Below are positions 31,466-42,400 of a DNA stretch of 64,000 nt, one piece after another. The translations under genes and the position numbers were made by a program. Every line of letters begins with the position of its first letter. Position 1 is the first letter of the stretch. The notes under the pieces are model-generated. The model was not told the origin of the DNA. It was given only the letters and a program-made list of their open reading frames with translations, and did not search any database. Source of the stretch: Isoetes taiwanensis (Eukaryota > Streptophyta > Lycopodiopsida > Isoetales > Isoetaceae); contig JAJEKV010000028.1 of assembly GCA_021234155.1 (NCBI GenBank), positions 9,502,134-9,566,133 on the forward strand, read 5' to 3'.

Positions 31466-31640
31466 CTCCACCTGTGGGTGTGGCTTTTCCATGTTCTTGT
31501 TTCCTTCGCATTCTACTGGGTTATTCTCCACCTGTGGGTGATGCTATTTATTTCCACCTTGAGGGTGAGGCATATTTTGATATAGTGATTTTCCACCCGC
31601 TGGGTGATGCTTTTTCCACCCTATGGGTGATGCTATCTTT
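31466..31640 (+). repeat. Five copies of TCCACC-TGTGGGTGATGC
   Basis: TCCACCTGTGGGTG, TCCACCTGTGGGTGATGC, TCCACCTTGAGGGTGAGGC, TCCACCCGCTGGGTGATGC and TCCACCCTATGGGTGATGC are spaced 20-60 bp apart. Each is a small hairpin (CCACC with GGGTGG-like partner). Open frames here are a by-product of low stop content and show no domain. Confidence 0.8.
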
Positions 31641-31941
31641 TCCTGTTATGTTCTTTCTACCTATTTTTATTTCTCGTCTCATCGGTCCTTTGTTGATCCA
31701 GCTTCTTTTTATGGCTATGCTTGTTTTGTGGTTCTAACCGTTACGGGTGTTTTTTTGGGAGTTCTTGGGTCTTGCAGATTTTCGTATATTCCGCCAGTTG
31801 CTGGGGACCTGTCGCGTTTCTGTTCGTCCTCCTCTTCGTTACCTTCGGGGTTTTTTCACCATTGTCTGGGGTCGTGCTCTATGTTCGCCTTCGCTTTCGT
31901 CCGTTTTTTCTCTGTTCTCCAGGCAACACATTCGAGGTTGG

Positions 31942-32020
31942 TGGCGACCATTTCTCATTAGGGTTTTCCTCGAAAACCCGAAAGGGCGGGGTTTTTTATC
32001 CCGGTGAGAAGTTGTCGCCA
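31942..32020 (+). repeat. Foldback element, copy 1
   Basis: Outer arms TGGCGACCATTTCTCATTA and GTGAGAAGTTGTCGCCA pair. Inside lies TTTTCCTCGAAAACCCGAAA and GGGCGGGGTTTTTTATCC. A second copy with different but equally self-complementary arms occurs at 55461-55546. Confidence 0.75.
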
Positions 32021-32189
32021 TTGCCCTTCTATATTGCCTTGGCATATTTTCTTATGGGGTAGTCCGATATTGTTCCTATGGTCGGCTACCCCCTCTCTTC
32101 CAAACATTGTATACTGCTGCTGTGATAAATGACAAGCCTATCTATCTAATTAGCAAAGTCTAGGACTCAAATTAATTCATAATGCTAGA

Positions 32190-32410
32190 AACTAAACTAC
32201 TAATCATATATATCATATAAACTAGAATGATGTTAGCTAAACTAGCCCGAAATTCATTCTAAAAGTTTCTATGGTATAGCTAAACAATACAAAATTTCAC
32301 TCTCTTACTTTCTAGCGTTTGGCTAAAGAGTTCCAGGGTTGATGTAGTCCCGAAAAAAGTTAAGCTAAAATTATTATTTTTTTCTCAATTTTTTCCATTT
32401 ACTTTAGCCA
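32190..32410. repeat. Dispersed repeat R1, copy 2
   Basis: Matches 9118-9350 (TTAGCTAAACTAG, TCTATGGTATAGCTAAAC, CTTACTTTCTAGCGTTTGGC). It lies about 330 bp upstream of the C-terminal exons of the DDE-like family. Confidence 0.6.
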
Positions 32411-32734
32411 ATTTTTTTTGAAAATGTGCTAAAAAATCGCCAAATAGCCCTTAAATTATTCCATGTACGGTGAGGTCTGGCCCTATATATTGAAGTTATA
32501 ATCTAAGATAATGGATCCGGAATGAAGTTGTAACAATAGGCTTGTGCTATCGGGTATACAAGCTTCAGTTATTGGATTCGATCCCAAATGAATATTGCCT
32601 ATGTAATGGTGTTCAAGTATTTTGTGGTATCCCTTATATTACTTGATTGACCATGATAAAGATGTTGTCTAGTTAGTCATAAAATTCTCACGAAATTCTA
32701 TAGATCTTAAATCTTTCTCAATGTGGAATAAGAA

Positions 32735-33706
32735 AATTCAAAAGATGTCCAAGGGAGAAGAGCACTCTTTGGACAATCGATTGGAAGAACTTTGAGAAGG
32801 TATGTACATGTTTAATTCATTGTGTTTGCATTTGTATTCAATATTTGAAAGAACATGCAACTGATTTAAACTAAATCTGAAACTATGAATCTGAGACTGT
32901 ATTTTGTTACTGCAGGTTAAAGAGGCAATAAAAAGGAATGTGGGAAAGGATGGTTCCATCAAAGAGAAGGCCAAGGATATCTTGAGGCTAGTCTACAAAA
33001 CAACAACATTGAAAGAGTTCATGTCTCATGCTGAATTTGTCATGAAGCAGTTCATTCCACATAATTACACAGCTAGTTGGCAAGCCGAACAATTTAAAAA
33101 CTGTCTTCAAATATTTCCAAAAGGTACTGTGGTTTCTGTTATAGATTTTGCCGAGAATTTCTCCTTCAAAGTTCAACAGGAAATCCAAAGCATGCATTGG
33201 CATAATGACCAATGTTCCATCCTAGTTCATATCACTTACAGACATGCCAAAGATTCTGAAATCCCATACATCAAGATTGGTGACAGAAAAATTGTCAAAG
33301 AGACACATTTCTACATATCGGGCGACAAGAAACATGACAGTTTATTTGTCCAGCATGTGTTTTTGTTGAGCAAGGGAGTTAATTTGTCAAAACATGTGTT
33401 CTGGTCTGATGGATGTGCCTCTCAGTTCAAATCTTCTAGAGTTTTCTACTTCTTAGGCAGATTCTACAAGCTCAAGGGGATTAAGTTGCAGTGGAACTTT
33501 TTTGCCACATCACATGGTAAAGGGGAGCATGACGGGGCTAAAGGAGAGCATGACGGGGCTGGAGCTGTCATCAAAAGAATATTGACGAGTGAAATGCTTA
33601 AAAGGGACAGCTCACCCTTAAGGAATGCTGAAGATGTTGTCAACTTTCTCAATTCTTATTTCAGCTGCAAACAAACTTCAAAGGAATGCAACATACAAAG
33701 ATATTA
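32735..33706 (+). pseudogene. C-terminal half of the putative DDE-type transposase family (copy B)
   Basis: The first exon piece reads FKRCPREKSTLWTIDWKNFE and ends at 32799 (GAGAAG|GTATGT). Intron 32800-32915 (116 bp, ends TACTGCAG) leads to an open 264-codon exon ending TAG 33705-33707. It contains VKEAIKRNVGKDG, HNYTASWQAEQFKNCL, VVSVIDFAENFSFKVQQEIQ, ETHFYISGDKKHDSLFVQHV, HVFWSDGCASQFKSS and the terminal FFATSHGKGEHDGA..GAVIKR block. Asp in IDFAENF, Asp in SDGCA and Asp or Glu in GEHDGAG are candidates for a DDE/D metal site in an RNase-H-like fold; this is inference. A 21-bp tandem duplication (33519-33560) repeats KGEHDGA inside the last motif. The exon is otherwise intact. N-terminal exons are absent here; compare copy A at 7318-8708. 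Confidence 0.6.
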
Positions 33707-33921
33707 GTTTTATTCCATAGTGTTGAATAATTTTTTTATTGAAATTATTTCTTACACCCAAAACTTGTGTGTTTGTATTGTCTTGTTTGTGTTTGTAATT
33801 TAAACAGTTCAAAACTTGTGTACTTTGGTTCAATATTCAGTGTTTAATTGCATGTTCAAAGTGTTCAATTCAGTGTTTGTAGTGTTTGTCTCGTGTTGAG
33901 TGTTTATTTGTGTTTACATTC

Positions 33922-34165
33922 CAAATTGCTAGAAGCTCAAGTATTCCATTGTAAACAAGTATCCAAGTAAAAAAGGCTAACCCTCAAAGTTTCAGCACAT
34001 TTAACCTGTTGCAAACCATATATTCATGAAGAAGACTGCTCACAAATTGCTAAAAGGTCAAGTATTTTATTATAAACAAGTATTCAAGTAAAAAATGCTA
34101 ACCCTCAAAGTTCAGCACATTAAACCTGTTGCAAACCAGATATTCATGAAGAAGACTGTTTACAA
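33922..34165. repeat. Tandem duplication, 121 bp unit
   Basis: CAAATTGCTAGAAGCTCAAG to TTCATGAAGAAGACTG (33922-34042) is repeated at 34043-34165 with few changes. No ORF. It separates the two convergent genes. Confidence 0.88.
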
Positions 34166-34406
34166 ATATGAAAACCATAAATATTGCATTCATTTACAAG
34201 GCATTACATTGTGAAAGGTTCAAGCTTTCTGCCTTTACAAAATAGGCAATACAAAATCATTGACAGAGTGTCAATGGATTGACATTCATGATGTACAAAA
34301 AAAAACATTGTAGTTCATGTGCATTTTAAAAGGGATCTTCACTCTGCATATTCGAAACATGAAACTGAATTAACATACACATAGATGTATTTGCAAGATC
34401 AATAAG

Positions 34407-36896
34407 TTACAAACCTGGCAAGTGTAAAGAGATCTTCTTCTGTTTAACAAACTGTTCCAGTGTCATGGCTTCTTCATCACTGTCATCATCACGAGCATCA
34501 GCAACTTTGGCAGCAACAGATGGAATTGAAGGTACTGCAACTTGGGCAGGAACATGAGAGATGGAATTGAAGGTGCTTGAGCTGAAGGGGCTTCAACTAA
34601 CGGTATGACAACTTCAAGAGGAACATGAGGAGATGCAAATGAAGGAGCTTGCACTAAAGGTACAGTGGCTTCCACCCGTGCTGGAACTATAGGTGCTAGA
34701 ATTAGAGGTGCTGCAATTACAGGGGCTGTTGAAGGTGCTGGAAATGATGGTGCATCAGCAATTGAAGGTTGTATAACAGCAATTGTAGATGCTGCTGGTT
34801 CAAACAACAAATTTGCAATCTGGCTAGAGTTGAAGGACTCAGCTTGGTTGCTTAAAGTATCATCTAACGGCAAAAAATGAGAATCAATATCTGCAAATTA
34901 ATAGCACATTATTATTTGAAATGAAATATAGCACATGTATACTTGTGGGAGCATCCTGTTGTAGGTTCTTAGAATCCTTTGGCACTTCTTTGGTAGGTGT
35001 ATTCTGCTCACATTTTTTTTTTTTTGTAACCACTGGCTGCTTACTTTTTGGTCCAGCCTTCTTTGTACTCTTTGGCTTATCTGTAAGGTAACTAAGTTAG
35101 AAATACAAACAAATATAACATTATTTTATAGCTAGCACACTCACCAGAAACTGCAGATACATGCTCACGTGCATTCCATTTACTAGGTCTACCTTTACGA
35201 ACATTAGAGAGTTTCTTTTGTCCACCTTCTTCTACAATTGGTAAGGATTCTATTAGGTTCAGCCTTAGAAATCACTGGACCTGTTTGATCCTTAGCAGCT
35301 ACAACATTAACATGTTCTTCTCCCTTCCTTTTCCTCTTAGCAGCAACTGCAAAAAACACAAGGCTGTAAGGTTTATAAACTGCAATTAATATACACATTT
35401 ATCAACATACTAACCTTTCTTGGGTGATGTCATAGATTTTGTTATACGCCTCTTGACCTTCACAGGTTCAGGTTCAGACACTTGATCATCCTCTATGTCT
35501 TCATCATTTTCTTCATGAGCAAGAGGTTCTTCTTTACTCTTGTTGCTAGGTAAGGAATCCAGGTAGCCAAGCTTAACATATAATTCTGTAGGCACTTCAC
35601 TCTTGCAAACTATGCAATGAAGGTTCTCCATACAATCTTGGAAACAGAACAAGTGATACTTGTGTCCACAATTCAATTCAACACGTAATGTATAATCTGG
35701 ATTGAAATCAAAACCACATACTTGACAACCAGAAAGAAGATTAATCACTGTCAACTTACCAGAACTCGGTCTAATAATGCTTCTGCTAGCATAGTGCTCA
35801 CAAAAGTGCTGCAAATTTTTAGCCTTCTCTTTGTATTCAGAAAAAACTAACATTTTGGCCTGCAAGGCATTGTTCAAATCTGTTAACTTCTCCTCCATTG
35901 CTTTACTATTGTCAGCCTATTTTTTCCTTTTCAGAATTGTGAGCAAAGACAAACCAAGCTTAGATTCATCTTCACAAAGCTTAGCAATAGCATTATCCTC
36001 CTCTGGAAAGTCTTCAACCAAAAGCTCAATATCAAGTTTAACATTTTTTAATAGACTTGGAGACAGAGGTTCCAGCCTCATCAAAACCTGCAAGCAAGCC
36101 CTCATTTCTAATTTTCTCAACTTCAACCTCTTTGATTTGCTGCTGCAGAGATTTAATGGAATCTTCAAAAGCTAAATAGTCAGCTTCTAAATAAGAAACA
36201 CCCATATTAATATTCTCCAAAGTAGTGTCTACTTGATCTGTTTTATGCCTTTTGTTCCTGTTTGAAATCTCAATTTTTCAAAAGCAAAGGTAGCCCAATC
36301 CAACAAATACTTACTTGGGTTCGATTCATCTTTTCTAGTGTGCTGCCAAGCAAATGCACGAGCAAAAATAGTTCTGGCCTCATTGTTTTTCAAACCATCT
36401 TGATAAACCCTGTTAATCAAATCCTTCAGACGATGTTCAAACTTTGGCCTCATTGCTGATACTTTTATCTTGTTGTCTTTCTTCACTTCCCCAGTCCAAA
36501 CTGTCAAAAAATCACCCCTGATGCAATCTGCCCGAGTTATAGTGCTTGGATCCTTGCCCGCATTGCACAAGCCACGATATTCTACAAACTGCTGGACTGT
36601 GTAAGCTTTCTTCATTTGCAAAGCAAGCATCAGAAAAGTTAGGCGATTCAACTTAAAAAAGAACAAAACAAATAAATTTTGAATCTTGAATCTTTCTTAA
36701 CTTCAAAAACAAATAGAAAAATCAGGAAGCAGATCACATAGAAATGGATTTTTACCTCTTGTATAGTAGGCGGCTTGCTTGGTTCTTTGCCAAGACACCG
36801 ATCTTCAACTAAATCCTCTACAGGGTTTGTACCCAGCAACAACATCATAGCAGGCATGGCAATTATGAGAAAGTACCAGTGATTCATTGGCAGCAA
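34407..36896 (-). pseudogene. Multi-exon gene: coiled coil, RING-like zinc finger, AT-hook; nearly intact
   Basis: Exon 1 starts at ATG 36896 or 36887 (MNHWYFLII) and ends PTIQE|GTAAAA near 36757. Exon 2 (from about 36586) reads FVEYRGLCNAGKDPSTITRA through LLDWATFAFEKLRF. A coiled-coil part follows (SIKSLQQQIKEVEVEKIRNE, then DESKLGLSLLTILKRKK), with frame changes near 36228 and 36070 and one in-frame TAG (35917-35919). Next is a Cys/His cluster, CQVCGFDF-x-CGHKYHLFCFQDC-x-CIVC, of RING type (C-x2-C, C-x-H-x2-H-x2-C, C-x2-C). The exon ends at AAG|GTTAGT near 35410. Further exons encode basic segments (AAKRKRKGEE; KVRKGRPSKW, AT-hook-like; KPKSTKKAGPKSKQ), and a Pro/Ala/Val-rich last exon (34893 down) has one frameshift before the end (DDDSDEEAMTLEQF) at TAA 34407. 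Role unknown; DNA binding with E3-like activity is possible. It is convergent with the DDE-like gene and may be its partner in one transposon. Confidence 0.55.
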
Positions 36897-37412
36897 AAGT
36901 TCATAGCTTTGGCCTCAAATCATAGCACGAAATCATAACTCCAGCTTCGCAGAAAATATGCGTCAAAAGGATTTTAGGGTAAAGCAAGAACGCAATGAAA
37001 AAAAAAAAAAAAAGGGAGGGAAAAAAAACTTCTTTAGGGGGGTGCTGAAGGGGTGCTTGCCATGCGCATTTTTGCCCCCCAATATTGTGCTTTCACCCGT
37101 AGAACAAACATAGAATGATAGCATATGAGATAACCAGCCTTAAATCATTCTAAACTTATGCTTATGACATAATTCTGTGAATACAACACATTGAACAGGA
37201 CATCTGCAGTCAAAGTGCTCTTTCCATCCAATTGGTGTAGTTTCCAACCACTTGTTAAGCAACAATTTATCTAGGAATGAGTACAATGACTTCAATGGCT
37301 TGCACATTATGCAGATATTATGATTTTATAGATGAAAGTAAAGGATGAGGTAGACTAGTTTTTGAAATTGCTAGAACAAGAATTTGATGATGGTTTTGAA
37401 CTTGCAGCTATT

Positions 37413-37597
37413 TTATTCACATTTTTCTGCAATCAAATGAAGTGCCAACACTTCAAGATCTATGTTGTTCTTTGCTAAATGACCTGACAAGAAAGCAGCA
37501 ATATTCTTCTGGAACATTTGCTTGGATACTTGGAAATCAGCTTCAGGTGGGAGACATGTTATATGCCTTGGTCTTCCATTTCTATTAACTTGGCCAC
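37413..37597 (-). CDS. Isolated terminal exon, unrecognised
   Basis: Following the acceptor TTTGTATTCAG (minus strand, ending near 37598), the frame reads VNRNGRPRHITCLPPEADFQ, SKQMFQKNIAAFLSGHLAKN and LEVLALHLIAEKCE before TAA. The composition looks like real protein and the acceptor is good, but no partner exon is visible upstream, where the A-B-A repeat begins at 37768. It may be the last exon of a host gene disrupted by repeats. No function assigned. Confidence 0.4.
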
Positions 37598-37767
37598 CTG
37601 AATACAAAGTTTACATGTGTTCCATGTTGTTTATCATATACAAAAATCTAAATCCCGCTTTGAGATCATAAGTCCTATGTCTATTTAGGCTTCTCTTAAG
37701 GATTAAGACTACAATAAACACAGTAGTGCTCAAAACATAAGAATTAGATCAGACACATACTGGGCCT

Positions 37768-38965
37768 GGAAAATAGAATCAGATGAAGTTGAGGCATACA
37801 GCACCTCCTTTCAACTAGTAATTACTGCTCAAGCTTCAGAACTTAAATTCTTATTGAAATACATACAATCATTATCAGAATACACTTCTAAGGTATAGAA
37901 TTTGAATAAATTTTCGAATCTAAGATATTCTTAAACTATTGAAATCTGATTGTGTTTGTTATATCTACACCATCTTTCTTAGGCTTCAGACTAATCGGCA
38001 GATCTTTGATAATGGTATTTACATAAGATATTCCTTTGCCTTGCTCAGCCAAATCAGTCTAAATCATAATGACACTGCCACTGCAACCTTGCTACAAACT
38101 TTTTCTTGCAATGGTGGATTTATTAAGCCCACCTATCTTTCTTCGCATTAGGCACAGATCGGCTACAATCACGTTGCAAGCAAGAACCCTAAGTTTTGTG
38201 TCTCTGAAATCCTAACATGCAGATGGGCCAGATCTATCTGTTGATGCATAACAGACTGCTGTGGATTTAGTATACATTCTAGGTCATCAAAGACATTGGT
38301 CGCCGTGCGCATGGTAAGGTTTGAAACCCTAAATAAAAAATACAAGCAATTCTAATACCTAACCATTTTTTTATGTTCCCACATAGGCAAATTTTTATTG
38401 ATCATACCACGTGTCCATCATATCATAGTAGGCATGGTTACCATTCTCTTCCTTCTTGAATTCAGGTGATGTAAATATTTTTAGAGGGTTTTACTGCCAA
38501 TTCATCAAGCATGATTCCCACTATAAAATATCTATTTTCCATGTCAAAATGGAGTAGTAGCAACCTCATGTCCAACATGCCACATTTTATAGACTTTCTA
38601 CCCTGATACATATGTCATATCTATCTCCAATGCCATATAGAAATATGTCCACAATTTCAACCAAGTGATCTTATAACATTTTGAGTACCAAAGGAAATGG
38701 AAAATAGAATCAGATGAAGTTGAGGCATACAACACCTCCTTTCAACTAGTAATTACTGCTCAAGCTTCAGAACTTAAATTCTTATTGAAATACATACAAT
38801 CATTATCAGAATACACTTCTAAGGTATAGAATTTGAGTAAATTTTCGAGTCCAACATATTCTTAACCTATTGAAATCTGATTGTGTTTGTTACATCTACA
38901 CCGTCTTTCATAGGCTTCAGACTAATCGGCAGATCTTTGATAATGGTATTTACATAAGATATTCC
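37768..38965. repeat. A-B-A direct-repeat structure
   Basis: Segment A (37768-38033, TGGAAAATAGAATCAGATG to CATAAGATATTCC) recurs at 38699-38965 with about 10 differences. B (38034-38698) lies between. The ends are not TG..CA and I see no PBS or PPT, so this is not a clear TRIM element. B alone recurs at 56010-56636. Duplication of an A-B unit by unequal exchange fits. Confidence 0.85.
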
Positions 38966-39477
38966 GCCTGCCGCCTGCCGTCTGCCGCTTCGGCGCCATA
39001 GTCAAGCTTCAAGCTCAGGATGCACTTGGTAAAAATGTTGCAAGGACATGACGAAATGGTGGATTCGGTTTTTTATTTCTAGTAAAATGGGGTTAAAAAT
39101 TTCTTTTCATAGTTTACAGGCAGATCCATGTTTTTCTTGACAAAGCACTCGTTTGAGTGCCTTAAGCAACTAACCCGTCGGATTATATGTTTGCGCAGGG
39201 GCCTTCTTCTTCTTCTCCTTCTACCTCTCCTCCTTTCTTCTATTTTCTCTTCTCTGCCTTCTGATGATCTATCTATTTGGACGTTGAATCTAGGAACATG
39301 ACACCACGAATCCAATCCACGATCGAAGCTAGAACCTGGCTCCAAATCAAAGGTAAGGGTATGCAATCGGCAAGGCTGCGACCGGCAAGGCACCAACTAA
39401 GACAGCAAGGCGGTAGGGCCAAAGCCAGAACCTTAGTTTTATATCTATATTTCGTGCAATCCATTCCCATATATATA
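38966..39477. other. No recognisable gene
   Basis: Starts with CCGCCTGCCGCCTGCCGTCTGCCGC (38966-38990). Later it has a CTTCTTCTTCTC tract and CGGCAAGGC repeats (39370-39410). No gene. Confidence 0.5.
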
Positions 39478-42400
39478 TTTTTTTAGGGTAAGAGTATGTA
39501 TTAATATATAAAAATGTACATAGGATATCCCCAAATGGGATTGATGGAAAGAATTATCACAAAGCGGATATAACTCGTAAGTGTCAAGGATTGTACTAAA
39601 AACTACCACTCCAATCTTCCCTACCCCTGGATTACTATAGGAAAAACCATCTTCATCCAGGTTTAGATACTATATGGAGTTAGCAGCCAATTCCAAGCAA
39701 CAAGAACTTAGGAGAAAACCCCGCTGAAGACGAAGATCCTCCATCCAACATCCTGATAGATGTCGGACAGGTCATAAACTCTTACTGCACACTGCTTAAA
39801 TCTAGATCCCAGTTACATTTGAAAAATGAATAGAATCCCCTTATACTGCCAATTCTATCCAAGTTCTTGTTATAGTTGCGGCCAAACTTCCTGTGGTGGG
39901 CCAAGGCCATGAGGGCTACCTCCATGTTGAAGCGCTCGAATCCTTGTTCCGGCGGTCGGGTCCTCCAAGAGCTACACCACATCGGTGTTTCCAAATGCAC
40001 CACAATGATATATTGGTTAAAGTGAGTTGAATAACATCTGCACCTATGCTGGCCAGAATGGCCGGCCATGATAGCTGACATATCTGTAGCCCAACCCACC
40101 TCCAGAAGTCTCCTATAATCGGACAAAAGAAAAGATGATCCATTGTCTCTGACACTCCACATCCTAGAGGGCAGAGATCATGTTGAACAACACCCTTGTT
40201 CAACAGCCATGTCATAGTGTATACCCCTTCTTGTAGACTGATCCAACGAAAGAATTGGATCTTTTTGAAACATAAGGAGACCCAAGACTTTGTCAATAGA
40301 CCCTTAGTTTTTGCTTGATCTAATCCCAACCTGTCTGCAGCCTTTAATGGGGACTGTGGCATTAGCAATCCATACAACTTTTTGACTTTATATTCTGCCC
40401 CATCCCCACACAACCACCTATCTTCTTCCCCTACAATACCAGAGACCGTATTGACATTCACCATAATCTTCCTAAAGACCTTCCTATCACCTTCCCCAAC
40501 ACCTGGAACTAGAGCTTTAAATCTTGTACAAGTAATCCATCTATCATTTTCCCACAACTGCCCAACCTTACGAATTCCTGCAACACGCCATTTAGTATAC
40601 ACTCGAGGGTGTACAAGTGCAAGAGGGAGCGCATCCCTCTCCCAAATCCTAGTGTTCCAAAATATACTCAGCCCCCCTGCCTCCCAATGAGCATCTGCTA
40701 TACTAAAGAGACTCTGCACATCCTGCCAAGCTTCTAATATCTTCCTCATTACTGGGGAAGTACCTCGACACACATTGAGAATTTATGAAAGTAGGAGCTA
40801 ACCTCATCTCTAGGGGTAGAAGGTTTCCCCTTTATCTTACCCTGCTGAAGCCAGTAATGCACAAAGGCAATAGCTGAGGATGCATCCCCTTGGATAGCCC
40901 TCTAGACAAACTTAGCTGCCAGAACCTTCCCCTGGACCATTGGGTCTTTACATCCCAATCCCCCATCCTTCCTACTTCGGCACATTTCTGACCATGCAAC
41001 CCCAGCTATCTTCCCTCCCCAGATGAATTTACGAATGATTACTAATAATTGGTCGAAGAGTAATAAATATGAGTAATAACCAGCTTTATTTATTACCCAA
41101 CAGCTTAGTCGTCTCTGTAGCTGCCACTATATGATAATTCCATGCCCTGACCCTTGTATCAATGTCTTCTTCAAAAGGCCATATTACATCACATTTAGCG
41201 TGATTCAGCCCAATCCCCGATATAGAGTAAAAAGAATTTAAAACCTGTTGAAAGGCAGGAAAACTCCCATCATCGTACCTTAAGAAAAGAAAGGTATCAT
41301 CTGCATATTGCATAATAGTCAGATTTAGATTGGAACCTGGAAGAAGTAACCCATTCAGCAATCCCCTCGTCATCAAGCTTTTCACCATACAGGTTAAGAG
41401 ATATGCCATGATTATAAAAAGATAAGGAGCAAGGGGACACCCCTGCGTAATCCCCTTTTTGAGCTCAAAGAGACCAGTTGGCTGACCATTAACCAAAACG
41501 GATGCGGATGCCATCTTGTTCAAACCCATAACTAACTCTATAAAGTTTATTTCAAAGCCCATATGAGCCATCACATTTTTTAGCCCACTCCACCTAAGAG
41601 AGTCATAGGCTCTACGAAAATCCAGCTTCAGCATTACACAATTCTGGCGAGAAGACTTGCACCAATGGAGCCCCTCTCTAGCTGCCAGATAGTTGTCCAA
41701 AATGTTCCTGCCTGGGAGAAAAGCTGATTGTGTTCACATCCAATCAAACGGGTTAAGATTGGCTTCAAACGATTAGCAATGACCTTCATGATTACTTTGT
41801 ACAACACATTGGTTAGTGCTATTGGTCTCCATTCATTTAGCACCTGGGGCTTATTGATTTTTGGAATCAAGGAGATAAATCCAGTTGCTAGGGCTGGGTG
41901 AAGGTATTTGACCGCCCATGCTCCCTTGACTGGAGCGGTGAAGAATGACCCAAGTATATCCCAGAATTCGACATAGAACTCTGGAGGGAACCCATCATGT
42001 CCTGGCGACTTACCAGAAGCTAAAGAACACAGAGTCTTGTAGATTTCTACATCACGAGGCTCTTGAAGTAGAAGTTCATTTTCTTCATCTGGCCTTGCCT
42101 CAAAGAGGGGAGCCACTCAAAGCATCGACTGTAATAGTCACTTGGGAGGGGATCTTCTTTGAACAACCCCTCATAACTGTTCCTGAAGAAGGATTTAATT
42201 TCTGCCTCCTCTTTAAGAACCACGTTCTGATCATTAGTAACTGAAGTGATACTATTCTCAGCCAGCCTTGCTCCTGCCAATCTAAAAAAACATTTAGAGC
42301 TTTCATGATCAACCTCCGCATACCATTTGGTCTTAGATCTAACAGCGGCCCCTCGAGCCTCTTCCTCTTCTATCGCTTTGATTCTGACCTCTAGCTTTTA

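Noticed and set aside
31408-32062. Long plus-strand open frames
   Set aside because: They are T-rich, hydrophobic by composition, overlap in three frames and cover short hairpin repeats; no domain is visible.
37768-38965. TRIM-type LTR element
   Set aside because: Direct repeats flank an insert, but the ends are not TG..CA and no PBS, PPT or target duplication was found.
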